Origin: Sphingomonas sp. Leaf67
GTDB taxonomy: Bacteria; Pseudomonadota; Alphaproteobacteria; Sphingomonadales; Sphingomonadaceae
Length of the DNA: 64,000 bases
Direction: 5' to 3'
NCBI RefSeq assembly: GCF_001421965.1
Contig: NZ_LMLP01000021.1
Coordinates: 505,001-569,000 of the forward strand
Shown here: positions 27,676-35,284 of the stretch, piece after piece
Layout: each line of letters begins with the position of its first letter
Numbering within the stretch: position 1 is the stretch's first letter
Translations under genes and position numbers: made by a program
The notes under the pieces: generated by a model
What the model was told of the DNA's origin: nothing
What the model saw: the letters and a program-made list of their open reading frames with translations, nothing else
The model's database searches: none

Positions 27676-28338
27676 TCAGGCGGCGGGCGCGTCGCTCTGG
27701 AATTCGCGGCGCAGGTCGACCACCGTCTGCTCGATATGGCCGTACATCGCCTCACGCACCGCCGCGGCATCGCGGGCCAGCCAGCGATCGAGCAGCTCGG
27801 CATGTTCGTCGTTCGCACGCTGGTCGCGACCGAGCGGCTCCAGATGCTTGCGGACATAGCGTTCGCCCAGCACATGCAGCCGCTCCAGGACCGTCGTGGT
27901 GATCGGCTGACGCGACGGGCGCAGCAGCGCGAGGTGGAAGGCGCGGTTGAACGCACCGACGCCTCCGCCATGCGCGTTGGTGGCCGCGTCGAGTCGCGCG
28001 AGGGTCCGGGTCGCCGTCTCGCGCTCCGCCTCGGTCGCGCGCACTGCCGCCGCCGCCGCGATGTCCGGCTCCAGCCGCAGGCGCAGGGCATAGACTTCCT
28101 CGGCTTCGTCGATGGTCAGCTCGCGCACGAAATAGCCGTGATTGGCGCGCGATCGCAGCAACCCTTCCTGCTCCAGCCGGGTCAGCGCCTCGCGCAGCGG
28201 GATCTTGCTGACGCCCAGTTCGGCGGCCAGCGCGTCCTGCCGGATCGCCCGGTCCTGCTCGACCCTGCCGGCAAGAATGCGGTCGCGGACCAGATCTACG
28301 AGCTGGTCGGACAGATTGCGGATGATGATGCCGGTCAT
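27676..28338 (-). CDS. GntR family (FCD) transcriptional regulator
   Basis: A 220-residue repressor-type regulator. Residues about 8-72 form a winged helix (AELGVSKIPLREALTRLEQEGLL), and about 80-205 form an all-helical FCD ligand-binding domain with the metal-ligand residues expected for carboxylate sensing (AFNRAFHLALL, DEHAELLDRW). It is the last gene of the hydroxyproline operon, 76 bases after the D-amino-acid dehydrogenase-like gene. Known hydroxyproline clusters often carry a GntR regulator of this class. It is the natural candidate to bind the GTATAC palindromes at 33037-33050 and 16273-16286. Confidence 0.9.
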   Translation of the reverse strand: MTGIIIRNLSDQLVDLVRDRILAGRVEQDRAIRQDALAAELGVSKIPLREALTRLEQEGLLRSRANHGYFVRELTIDEAEEVYALRLRLEPDIAAAAAVRATEAERETATRTLARLDAATNAHGGGVGAFNRAFHLALLRPSRQPITTTVLERLHVLGERYVRKHLEPLGRDQRANDEHAELLDRWLARDAAAVREAMYGHIEQTVVDLRREFQSDAPAA

Positions 28339-28414
28339 GAAAAGCGCCTCGCCCGGTCGGGGTGGTCCGGGATTGCTGCCTTAACTTGGCGGCAGGACGA
28401 CGCGCAACCGCGCC

Positions 28415-29650
28415 TCACCCGAAACGTCCCAGATCGAACGGCGTCAGGTCGACCGCCGGCGTCTCGCCGTGCAGCAGCGCCGCCAGCGCCTCGCCGGTCG
28501 TCGCCGACAGCGTGAGACCGAGATGCTGATGGCCAAAGGCATAGGCGATCGCCCCGCGCCGCCCGATCGCGGGCAGATAGTCGGGCAGCGTCGGCCGCGC
28601 GCCCATCCACGGTTCGACCGGCGCGCCGATCGACAGGCCGAGGCTGGCGACATGCCCGCGCAACCGCGCCCATTTCCGGGGATCGGGGGGCATGTCGATC
28701 CGTGCGAATTCGACGATGCTCGCCGCGCGCAGCCGATGGGCGAAGCGGGTGACGATCATCGAGCGGTCCTCGAACACCACCGGCGGCATATCGGCGGGCC
28801 AGTCGCCCGGATTCCCTTCGATATGATAGCCGCGCTCGGCGATCAGCGGCGCGGACATGCCGGCCGGCGCGACCAGCGCGGCGGACGCCGCCCCGGCCGC
28901 GACCACCGCCACGTCGGCGGCGTGGGTCGTACCGTCGTCCAGCGTCACCCGCCCGTCGCCGCCGACCGCGCGTACCCGGCCCCGCACGAACGTCCCGCCC
29001 TGCGCGGCGAAGCGGGTGGTCAGCGCCGCGCCCAAGGCGGTCGTATCGACGATCTGCCCGCTGCCGACGAACCGGATCGCGCCGGTGATCGGAACGTCGG
29101 TCAGGGCGCGCAGCCGCGCCAGTTCCTCAGGGCTCGCATCGCGCACGCTCGCGGTGCCGGTGTCAGCCGCCATCCACGCCGCACGCCCGCGCGCCGCACT
29201 GTCCGGCGTTTCCCACACCACGAAATGCCCGTCGACGCGCAGCAGATCGGCCGCGTCCGCGTCCGCCAGCACCTGTCGCCATGCCGGGATAGCGGTCGCC
29301 AGCAGCGCCGACAGCGCCGCCTTGCCGCGCCGGAACCGCGCCGGACGCGCCGCGAGCAGCATCCGCAGACTGAACGGCAACCATGTCCCGATCGCGCGGA
29401 GCGGCAGCGCCAGCGCGCCCCCGCTCGAGAACAGCCGGCCCGGCACGCTCCGGATCGTCGCCAGCGACGCGAGCGGTTCGACCTGTTCGACCGCGATATG
29501 CCCGGCATTGCCCCATGACGCGCCGCGCCATGGCGCATCGGGGGCGACGATCGTCACCGCCGTGCCGCGCCGTTGCAGCGCCAGCGCGACGTTCAGCCCG
29601 ACGACGCCGTCGCCGATGACGATCGCGGTCGCTGGCGCGCAGTCGATCAT
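28415..29650 (-). CDS. FAD-dependent D-amino-acid dehydrogenase (probable D-hydroxyproline dehydrogenase)
   Basis: A 411-residue DadA-type flavoprotein. The N-terminus has the FAD-binding dinucleotide fold (IVIGDGVVGLNVALALQRRG) followed by ASWGNAGHI, seen in hydroxyproline-cluster dehydrogenases; the C-terminus has GHQHLGLTLSATTGE, closing the FAD site. It would oxidise cis-4-hydroxy-D-proline to delta1-pyrroline-4-hydroxy-2-carboxylate, donating electrons to the respiratory chain. Start at ATG 29650 overlaps the permease stop by four bases; the longer open frame upstream only shadows the permease. Substrate follows from the epimerase and deaminase in the same operon. Confidence 0.85.
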   Translation of the reverse strand: MIDCAPATAIVIGDGVVGLNVALALQRRGTAVTIVAPDAPWRGASWGNAGHIAVEQVEPLASLATIRSVPGRLFSSGGALALPLRAIGTWLPFSLRMLLAARPARFRRGKAALSALLATAIPAWRQVLADADAADLLRVDGHFVVWETPDSAARGRAAWMAADTGTASVRDASPEELARLRALTDVPITGAIRFVGSGQIVDTTALGAALTTRFAAQGGTFVRGRVRAVGGDGRVTLDDGTTHAADVAVVAAGAASAALVAPAGMSAPLIAERGYHIEGNPGDWPADMPPVVFEDRSMIVTRFAHRLRAASIVEFARIDMPPDPRKWARLRGHVASLGLSIGAPVEPWMGARPTLPDYLPAIGRRGAIAYAFGHQHLGLTLSATTGEALAALLHGETPAVDLTPFDLGRFG

Positions 29651-31062
29651 CCGCGTGCGCGCACCAGACTGCGTGCCCGGCCATAGCCGAGGTAGAAGAG
29701 GACCCCGACGACGTTCCACAATCCGAACCGCACCAGCGTCTGCGTCGGCAGGCTGACCAGCAGGTACAGGCAGCCGAGGATCGCCAGCGTCCCCACCACG
29801 AACGGCGCGGGGCAGCGGAACACGCGCGGCATGTCGGGCGCCCGCTTGCGCAGCACCATCATGCACGTCGCGACCGCGATGAACGCCAGCAGCGTCCCCG
29901 CATTCGCCAGTTCGGCGATCTCGTCGAGTCGGAAGAAGCCCGCCACCGCCGCCACGAACACGCCGGTCACCATCGTCACCAGCGCCGGCGACCCGGTCCG
30001 CGCCGACACCCGGCTGAGCGAGCGCGGCAACAGCCCGTCGCGCGACATCACGAAGAAGATGCGGCTCTGCCCGTACATCATCACCAGAATGACCGACGGC
30101 AGCGCGATCAGCGCCGCCAGCCCGATCGCCCACGCCGCGAACGGGTGCTGCAACGTCCGCAACACATAGGCCAGCGGCTCGGCGGAGCGGCCGAGGTCGA
30201 CATAGCTGACCGCCCCGATCGCCGCGACCGCGACCCCCATATAGATCAGGGTGCACGCCGCCATCGACCCGATGATCCCGATGGTCAGGTCGCGGCCCGG
30301 ATTGCGGGCCTCTTCGGCCGAGGTCGCGACCGCATCGAAGCCGTAAAAGGCGAAGAACACGATCGCCGCCGCCGCCATCACCCCGCGCGTCGCCCCGCCC
30401 TGCACCTGACTGCCAAAGCCATAGGGCATGAACGGTTCGAAATTGCTGCCCGAAAACGCCGGCAGCGCAAAGAAGATGAACACGGCCAGCGCGACCATCT
30501 TGATCGCGACCAGCGCGATGTTGAACGTCGCGCTCTCCTTGGTCCCCGCCACCAGCATGCCCGCGATGCCGAGCGCCACCAGCACGGCGGGCAGGTTCAC
30601 CAGTCCCCCGCCATGCGGCCCCGACAACAACAGCGGCGGCAGATGCACCCCCGCACTCTGCAGCCACCCGACCAGATAGGCGGACCATCCGACCGCCACC
30701 GTCGAACAGGCCAGCGAATATTCGAGGATCAGGCTCCACCCGACGATCCATGCGATACTCTCACCGATCACCGAATAGGTATAGGTGTACGCGCTGCCGG
30801 CGGTCGGGATCAGCGTCGCCATTTCGGCATAGGCCAGCGCCGCGCAGGCGCACACTGCGCCCGCAATCGCAAAGGACAGGATCACCGCCGGCCCGGCCCG
30901 ATCCGCGCCGACCCCGGTCAGCGTATAGATGCCGGTCCCGACGATCGCACCGATCCCCAGCGCGATCAGATGCGGCCAGCTCAGCGTCTTGCGCAGCTTG
31001 CGGTCCGGATCGGACTCGTTCGCGTCGAGGGGCTTCAGCGGCCCCAATATCCCTCGTGCCAA
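29647..31062 (-). CDS. APC family amino-acid permease
   Basis: A 471-residue inner-membrane transporter with about 12 hydrophobic helices and the APC signature near the start (IALGIGAIVGTGIYTLTG). A later segment, GFDAVATSAEEARNPGRDL, is typical of the cationic or small amino-acid branch. It lies 34 bases after the epimerase gene and overlaps the dehydrogenase gene, so it most likely brings in hydroxyproline or a hydroxyprolyl compound. The substrate is inferred from position only. Confidence 0.88.
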   Translation of the reverse strand: MARGILGPLKPLDANESDPDRKLRKTLSWPHLIALGIGAIVGTGIYTLTGVGADRAGPAVILSFAIAGAVCACAALAYAEMATLIPTAGSAYTYTYSVIGESIAWIVGWSLILEYSLACSTVAVGWSAYLVGWLQSAGVHLPPLLLSGPHGGGLVNLPAVLVALGIAGMLVAGTKESATFNIALVAIKMVALAVFIFFALPAFSGSNFEPFMPYGFGSQVQGGATRGVMAAAAIVFFAFYGFDAVATSAEEARNPGRDLTIGIIGSMAACTLIYMGVAVAAIGAVSYVDLGRSAEPLAYVLRTLQHPFAAWAIGLAALIALPSVILVMMYGQSRIFFVMSRDGLLPRSLSRVSARTGSPALVTMVTGVFVAAVAGFFRLDEIAELANAGTLLAFIAVATCMMVLRKRAPDMPRVFRCPAPFVVGTLAILGCLYLLVSLPTQTLVRFGLWNVVGVLFYLGYGRARSLVRARG

Positions 31063-31096
31063 GCCCCTGCCCCCTCGTTCGTGTTCTAGTGCCGCA

Positions 31097-32092
31097 TCAT
31101 ACCACGGTGAATCCGGCGAAGAACGGGTCCTCGCGATCGATCCAGATCGTGTTGAATCCCGTAGCGATCGCCGATCCCTCGATCGAGGGCACGATCGCGG
31201 CCTGCCCGCCGATCATCGTCTCCGCCTCGACCCGCCCGACGAAGCGGCTGCCGATATAGCTTTCATGCACGAAACGGTCGCCGACCTGCAACCGCCCGGT
31301 CGCCGCCAGATGCGCCAGCCGCGCCGAGGTGCCGGTCCCGCACGGGCTGCGATCGATCGCGCGCTCGCCATAGAATACCGCGTTGCGCCCGTCCGCACCC
31401 TCGCCCTTTGGCGCATCGGCCCACAGCACATGGCTGACGCCCCGGATCGTCGGTTCCAGCGGATGGACCGGGTCATAGACCGCCTGCACCCGTTCGCGGA
31501 TGGTCCGGCTAAGCTCCACGAGCCGCGCCGCGCCGAGATCGTCGAGGCCGGTATAGGCCCCCTGCGGCTCGATGATCGCATAGTAGTTGCCGCCATAGGC
31601 GACATCGATCGACAGCGGCCCGAAACCCGGCACGTCGATCTCGATCCCCTGCGTCGCGAGATAGGCGGGCACGTTGCGGATCTTCACCGATCGCACCCGG
31701 TTGCCCTCCGCGACATAATCGATATCGATCACGCCCGCAGGCACCTCAACGCGCAGCCTGCCCGGCTCGCGCGGGGTAATCAGGCCGTTCTCCAGCCCGA
31801 AGGTGATCATCCCGATCGTGCCGTGCCCGCACATCGGCAGGCAGCCCGACGTCTCGATGAACAGGATCGCCGCATCCGCATCGGCGCACGGCGGGTACAG
31901 GAACCCGCCCGACATCATGTCGTGCCCGCGCGGCTCGAAACACAGCCCGGTGCGGATCCAGTCGAACCGCGCCAGGAAATCCTGCCGCCGCTCCGCCATG
32001 CTGGCACCCCGCAACAGCGGCGCGCCCCCGGCCACCAGACGGACGGGATTGCCCGCCGTGTGGCCGTCGATGCAGAAGAAGGTGTGGCGCAT
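31097..32092 (-). CDS. 4-hydroxyproline epimerase (proline racemase family)
   Basis: A 331-residue enzyme that interconverts trans-4-hydroxy-L-proline and cis-4-hydroxy-D-proline without cofactor. Both catalytic cysteines are present: C88 in MCGHGTIG and C251 in SPCGTGTSA. The trans-3-hydroxyproline dehydratases of the same family have Thr at the second site, so this argues for a racemase/epimerase. The ATG at 32092 overlaps the deaminase stop by one base (TGATG), implying coupling. The family also contains proline racemases; the operon makes the hydroxyproline form much more likely. Confidence 0.9.
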   Translation of the reverse strand: MRHTFFCIDGHTAGNPVRLVAGGAPLLRGASMAERRQDFLARFDWIRTGLCFEPRGHDMMSGGFLYPPCADADAAILFIETSGCLPMCGHGTIGMITFGLENGLITPREPGRLRVEVPAGVIDIDYVAEGNRVRSVKIRNVPAYLATQGIEIDVPGFGPLSIDVAYGGNYYAIIEPQGAYTGLDDLGAARLVELSRTIRERVQAVYDPVHPLEPTIRGVSHVLWADAPKGEGADGRNAVFYGERAIDRSPCGTGTSARLAHLAATGRLQVGDRFVHESYIGSRFVGRVEAETMIGGQAAIVPSIEGSAIATGFNTIWIDREDPFFAGFTVV

Positions 32093-33027
32093 CAGGCGGC
32101 GAGCGCCGCCTTGAGCACCGGGCGGGTCGCCGCGCACTTTTCGACCATCGCAATGACTTCGGCCCGGCGTGCGCCTTCGAGCGGCAGGCGCGGCAGACGG
32201 ACACGTTCCGACCCGCGACCCATGATCTCTTCGGCCAGCTTGATCGACTGGACCAGATCATGTTCGGCATCGAGGTGGAGCAGCGGCATGAACCAGCGAT
32301 AGATGCGCCGCGCCTCTTCCCAGTCGCCACGATAGACCGCCGCGATCAGCGCCACCGATTCCTGCGGGAACGCGCTGGTCAGGCCCGATACCCAGCCGCT
32401 GGCGCCGAGCAACATGCCCTCCAGCGCGACGTCGTCCAGACCCGCCATCACGATATAACGGTCGCCGAACCGGTTGATGACGTCGGTGAAGCGGCGCGGA
32501 TCGGGCGCGCTTTCCTTGACCGCGACGATGTTCTTGACCGGATCGAGCAGTTCGAGCGTCGCAAAGTCGACCGACACACGGTAGGCGGGCGGATTGTTGT
32601 ACAACATGATCGGCAGGCCCGTCGCCTCGGCAACGGTGCGGAAATGCGTCGCCAGTTCGTTCGGCGTCGGCACATAGACCATGGCCGGCAACAGCATCAG
32701 CGCATCGACGCCGATCGCCTCGACCTCCTGCGCGAACGCCGCCGCGCGGTGCGTCGTGAACTCGGACACGCCGCACACCAGCGGCACGCGCCCGCCGACC
32801 GCCTCGACACCGGCGCGCAGCACCGCGTGCTTTTCCGCGACGTCGAGCGAATTATTCTCGCCACAGGTGCCGAGCAGGATCAACCCGTCGACACCATCCT
32901 CGACCAGCGCTACCAATCCACGCTGCGTCGCGTCGATATCGACCGAACCATCCGCCGCGAACTGCGTCGTCGCTGCGGGATAAACGCCCGTCCACATGCT
33001 CGAACCAGAAACCACATCATCCTCCAT
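32092..33027 (-). CDS. DHDPS-family aldolase, probable 1-pyrroline-4-hydroxy-2-carboxylate deaminase
   Basis: A 311-residue TIM-barrel lyase of the DapA/NanA family. Schiff-base lysine K171 (NIVAVKES) and Tyr143 (MLYNNPP) are in place, with GTCGENNSL in the usual phosphate-loop position. With epimerase and D-hydroxyproline dehydrogenase neighbours it is best read as the deaminase giving 2-oxoglutarate semialdehyde and ammonia. First gene of the operon. Start is uncertain: ATG 33027 lies very near the operator, GTG 33015 has GGAGG five bases upstream, and family homology begins at ATG 32997 (MWTGVYPA). The dehydrogenase that would finish the pathway is not in this window. Confidence 0.86.
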   Translation of the reverse strand: MEDDVVSGSSMWTGVYPAATTQFAADGSVDIDATQRGLVALVEDGVDGLILLGTCGENNSLDVAEKHAVLRAGVEAVGGRVPLVCGVSEFTTHRAAAFAQEVEAIGVDALMLLPAMVYVPTPNELATHFRTVAEATGLPIMLYNNPPAYRVSVDFATLELLDPVKNIVAVKESAPDPRRFTDVINRFGDRYIVMAGLDDVALEGMLLGASGWVSGLTSAFPQESVALIAAVYRGDWEEARRIYRWFMPLLHLDAEHDLVQSIKLAEEIMGRGSERVRLPRLPLEGARRAEVIAMVEKCAATRPVLKAALAA

Positions 33028-33036
33028 GATCGTGAT

Positions 33037-33050
33037 TTTCGTATACGATA
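33037..33050. promoter_or_regulatory. Putative GntR-type operator of the hydroxyproline operon
   Basis: TTTCGTATACGATA is centred on GTATAC; the inner ten bases (TCGTATACGA) form a perfect palindrome. It lies 10-23 bases before the first possible start of the deaminase gene, where a bound repressor would block the promoter. Compare the site at 16273-16286. Confidence 0.6.
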
Positions 33051-33341
33051 TTAAGTCGGCACTGCCAACTGAAATCGGGCGATTTTTGCACGTGCTCGGA
33101 TTGCTTGCGTTGCAAGGTCTGCAATTTCGGAAAAACGCGCGCGTTTGCGCGATTTATCCCTTGTCTCCGACATGCTCGATACCTCTGGGGATCGGTTCTA
33201 TCCCGGCGAAGGCAGCATCTAACGATATTCGAGAGACGCGTACGCGTCTCCCCTTCCTGAAAGGGAGGGGTCGGGGGTGGGTTGGCCCGTTGGCGAGCGG
33301 ACGCTTCCCCCGCGAGCCTATAGCGGATGACATAGGACGGA

Positions 33342-33453
33342 ACCGTTCGTCCTGAGTAGCCGCTGAGCCTGTCGAAGCGGCGTATCGAAGGACCGACCCA
33401 CGTGCTTCGATACGGGCCTTCGACAAGCTCAGTCCCTACTCAGCACAAACGGT
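33342..33453. repeat. Long inverted repeat with TGAGCYTGTCGAA core
   Basis: Two arms of about 49 bases, 33342-33390 and 33405-33453, are imperfect inverse copies (shared pieces CCGTTYGT, GAGTAG, TGAGCYTGTCGAAG, CGTATCGAAG) with a 14-base spacer. The core is related to the repeats around the GIY-YIG gene at 60831-61279. It is a dispersed, non-coding element of this genome. Confidence 0.75.
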
Positions 33454-33599
33454 TCTACTTCACGTCATCATGCTTTAGCCGTGCCGAACGCACCCCGGTC
33501 TCCGCACTACGGTGCCGATTCCCGATCTTTCGGCGTACTGCGAGCGGAAATCCGGCCAACGCAAAGTCGGCGCTAAACGCCCGTCAACGCCCGTACCCC

Positions 33600-34370
33600 T
33601 CACCCCGCCGGGTCGATCGCCCGCAACCGCCCGGCGACCACCGGCCCCAGTCGCGCGACGATCCGGTCGACGCCCTGCGCATTGGGATGGATGCCGTCGG
33701 GCAACATCAGCGCCCGGTTGCCCAGCACGCCCGCCAGAATGAACGGATCGAGCGTCGCGTCATATCGCTTCACCATGTCCGGCCAGATGCGGTTGAACGT
33801 CGCGGCATAGTCCGGACCCAGATTGGGCGGCACCAGCATGCCGGTCAGCACCACCGGAATGCCGCGTTTCTGCAATTCATCCAGCATCGCGACGAAATTG
33901 GCGCGCGTCTCGGCCGGCGGAATCTGGCGCAGCACATCATTGCCGCCCAGCCCCAGCAGCACGAGGTCGGGTTTCCGGTCGAGCCGATCGAGCGTATAGG
34001 CCAGCCGCTGCCGCCCCGCCGCGCTGGTATCGCCCGAAATCCCGCCATTCACGACCCGCGCATTGATGCCGTCGGCGCGCAACGCATCCTGCAGATCGTC
34101 GGGCAGGCTGTCCCCGCGGGCGAGGCCATAGCCGGCATACAGGCTGTCGCCGAACGCCAGCACCAGCCGCTCCGGTCCGGCCACCGGCTTCACCGATGCG
34201 GCCGTGGAGTTTGCGGCGGACGTGGCATGGCTCATCGTCACCTGGATGGTCTCGTTCCCTTCCGACAAATCGGGCTGGCTGCATCCCGACAGCAGCAACG
34301 CGCCTTGGAGAATGGCGAACGCGCCCGCATATGTGGGTCCCTGCTTCGTCACTGGCGACAAACCTCCCAT
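33600..34370 (-). CDS. Arylesterase / GDSL-SGNH hydrolase lipoprotein (TesA-like)
   Basis: A 256-residue SGNH hydrolase resembling E. coli TesA (thioesterase I/lysophospholipase L1). Blocks I (AFGDSLYAGYGL), II (NGGISGDTSAAG), III (GLGGNDVLR) and V (LPDGIHPN, with the Asp and His) are present. The N-terminus ends in ALLLSGC, a lipobox, so it is probably a lipoprotein. Start is unclear: ATG 34370 overlaps the divergent ABC gene's ATG; GTG 34352 lies 11 bases after GGGAGG and gives a neater signal peptide. The divergent ABC/FtsX pair reproduces the tesA-ybbA-ybbP arrangement of enterobacteria. Confidence 0.86.
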   Translation of the reverse strand: MGGLSPVTKQGPTYAGAFAILQGALLLSGCSQPDLSEGNETIQVTMSHATSAANSTAASVKPVAGPERLVLAFGDSLYAGYGLARGDSLPDDLQDALRADGINARVVNGGISGDTSAAGRQRLAYTLDRLDRKPDLVLLGLGGNDVLRQIPPAETRANFVAMLDELQKRGIPVVLTGMLVPPNLGPDYAATFNRIWPDMVKRYDATLDPFILAGVLGNRALMLPDGIHPNAQGVDRIVARLGPVVAGRLRAIDPAG

Positions 34371-35064
34371 GCAATCCGTTTCGAACGATATGGTCATAGA
34401 CGCGCGCGGTGTCACCCTGACGCTGGGCGAAGGCGATGCCGCGACCCGCATCCTGCACGGTATCGACCTTGCCGTCCCTGCCGGGACCAGCGTCGCGCTG
34501 TTGGGCGCATCGGGATCGGGCAAGTCGTCGTTGATGGCGGTGCTGTCCGGCCTCGAACGCGCCAGCGGCGGTCAGGTCCATGTCGCCGGTGCCGACTTCG
34601 GCGCGATGGGCGAGGATGATCTGGCACGGGCACGGCGCGGGCGGATCGGCATCGTGCTACAGGCATTCCATCTGTTGCCGACGATGACCGCGCTCGAAAA
34701 CGTCGCGGTACCGATGGAACTGGCCGGGGTGGCCGACGCCTTCGCCCGTGCCGAGGCCGAACTGGCATCGGTCGGTCTCGCCCACCGCCTCCACCATTAC
34801 CCGACGCAATTGTCGGGCGGCGAGCAACAGCGCGTCGCCATCGCCCGTGCGCTGGCCGGACGCCCGGCGCTGGTCTTTGCCGACGAACCGACCGGCAATC
34901 TCGACCGCGCGACCGGCCGTGCGGTCATGGACCTGCTGTTCGAACGCCGCGCCGCGACACAGGCGACCTTGCTGGTCATCACCCACGACCCGGCGCTCGC
35001 CGAACGCTGCGACCGGGTGGTCGAACTGGCCGATGGCCGGATCGCGCGAGACAGCGCGCGATGA
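34369..35064 (+). CDS. ABC transporter ATP-binding protein (YbbA/LolD-like)
   Basis: A 231-residue ATPase with Walker A (GASGSGKSS), Q-loop (VLQAFHLLP), signature (LSGGEQQRVAIARAL), Walker B (LVFADEPTGNLD) and H-loop (LLVITHDP). The LolD/MacB subfamily partners FtsX-type permeases, and one follows at 35285. ATG 34369 lies within the 5' end of the divergent esterase gene, with start codons only one base out of register on opposite strands; no good ribosome site precedes it. ATG 34390 is an alternative. The substrate of YbbA/YbbP systems is not established. Confidence 0.9.
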   Translation: MQSVSNDMVIDARGVTLTLGEGDAATRILHGIDLAVPAGTSVALLGASGSGKSSLMAVLSGLERASGGQVHVAGADFGAMGEDDLARARRGRIGIVLQAFHLLPTMTALENVAVPMELAGVADAFARAEAELASVGLAHRLHHYPTQLSGGEQQRVAIARALAGRPALVFADEPTGNLDRATGRAVMDLLFERRAATQATLLVITHDPALAERCDRVVELADGRIARDSAR

Positions 35065-35154
35065 GCGTTGCCCCAAGAAGGTCACAGCCGCATCCCCGCC
35101 GTACCCCGGCGGCGTCGAGACCTCTGCGAACGTCGCAACCTTGGCCAAACATTC

Positions 35155-35245
35155 ACCGTACCCCCGCGCAGGCGGGGGTCCAGAGCGACACACGCAAGCC
35201 GATGTTCTGCTTGGCCCTGGCCCCCCGCCTGCGCGGGGGTACGGC
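35155..35245. repeat. Inverted pair of GC-rich palindromic repeats
   Basis: CCGTACCCCCGCGCAGGCGG near 35156-35175 recurs inverted near 35225-35244, each arm being a small palindrome itself. It sits in the 220-base gap between the ABC ATPase and its permease, where the permease reading frame happens to stay open; it belongs to the same family as 19031-19120. Confidence 0.75.
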
Positions 35246-35284
35246 AGAGATACGAACCCGCACTCACGCCCGCCGAGACACCGC

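Larger units (their letters stand above)
33028..33599. other. Gene-free region with operator and repeats
   Basis: 572 bases between the hydroxyproline operon and the arylesterase. It holds the GTATAC operator (33037-33050), a CCCCTTCC/AAGGGAGGGG palindrome near 33245-33270, and a long inverted repeat (33342-33453). The short open frames here have no recognisable product. Confidence 0.6.

Noticed and set aside
28415..30751. 778-residue version of the FAD dehydrogenase
   Set aside because: The extra N-terminal half overlaps the permease in another frame and has no homology; the dehydrogenase begins at 29650.
31097..32092. trans-3-hydroxyproline dehydratase
   Set aside because: The second active-site residue is Cys251, not Thr, which fits the epimerase/racemase type.
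33154..33426. 90-residue minus-strand frame in the repeat region
   Set aside because: It is made of repeat DNA, has no ribosome site and no homology.
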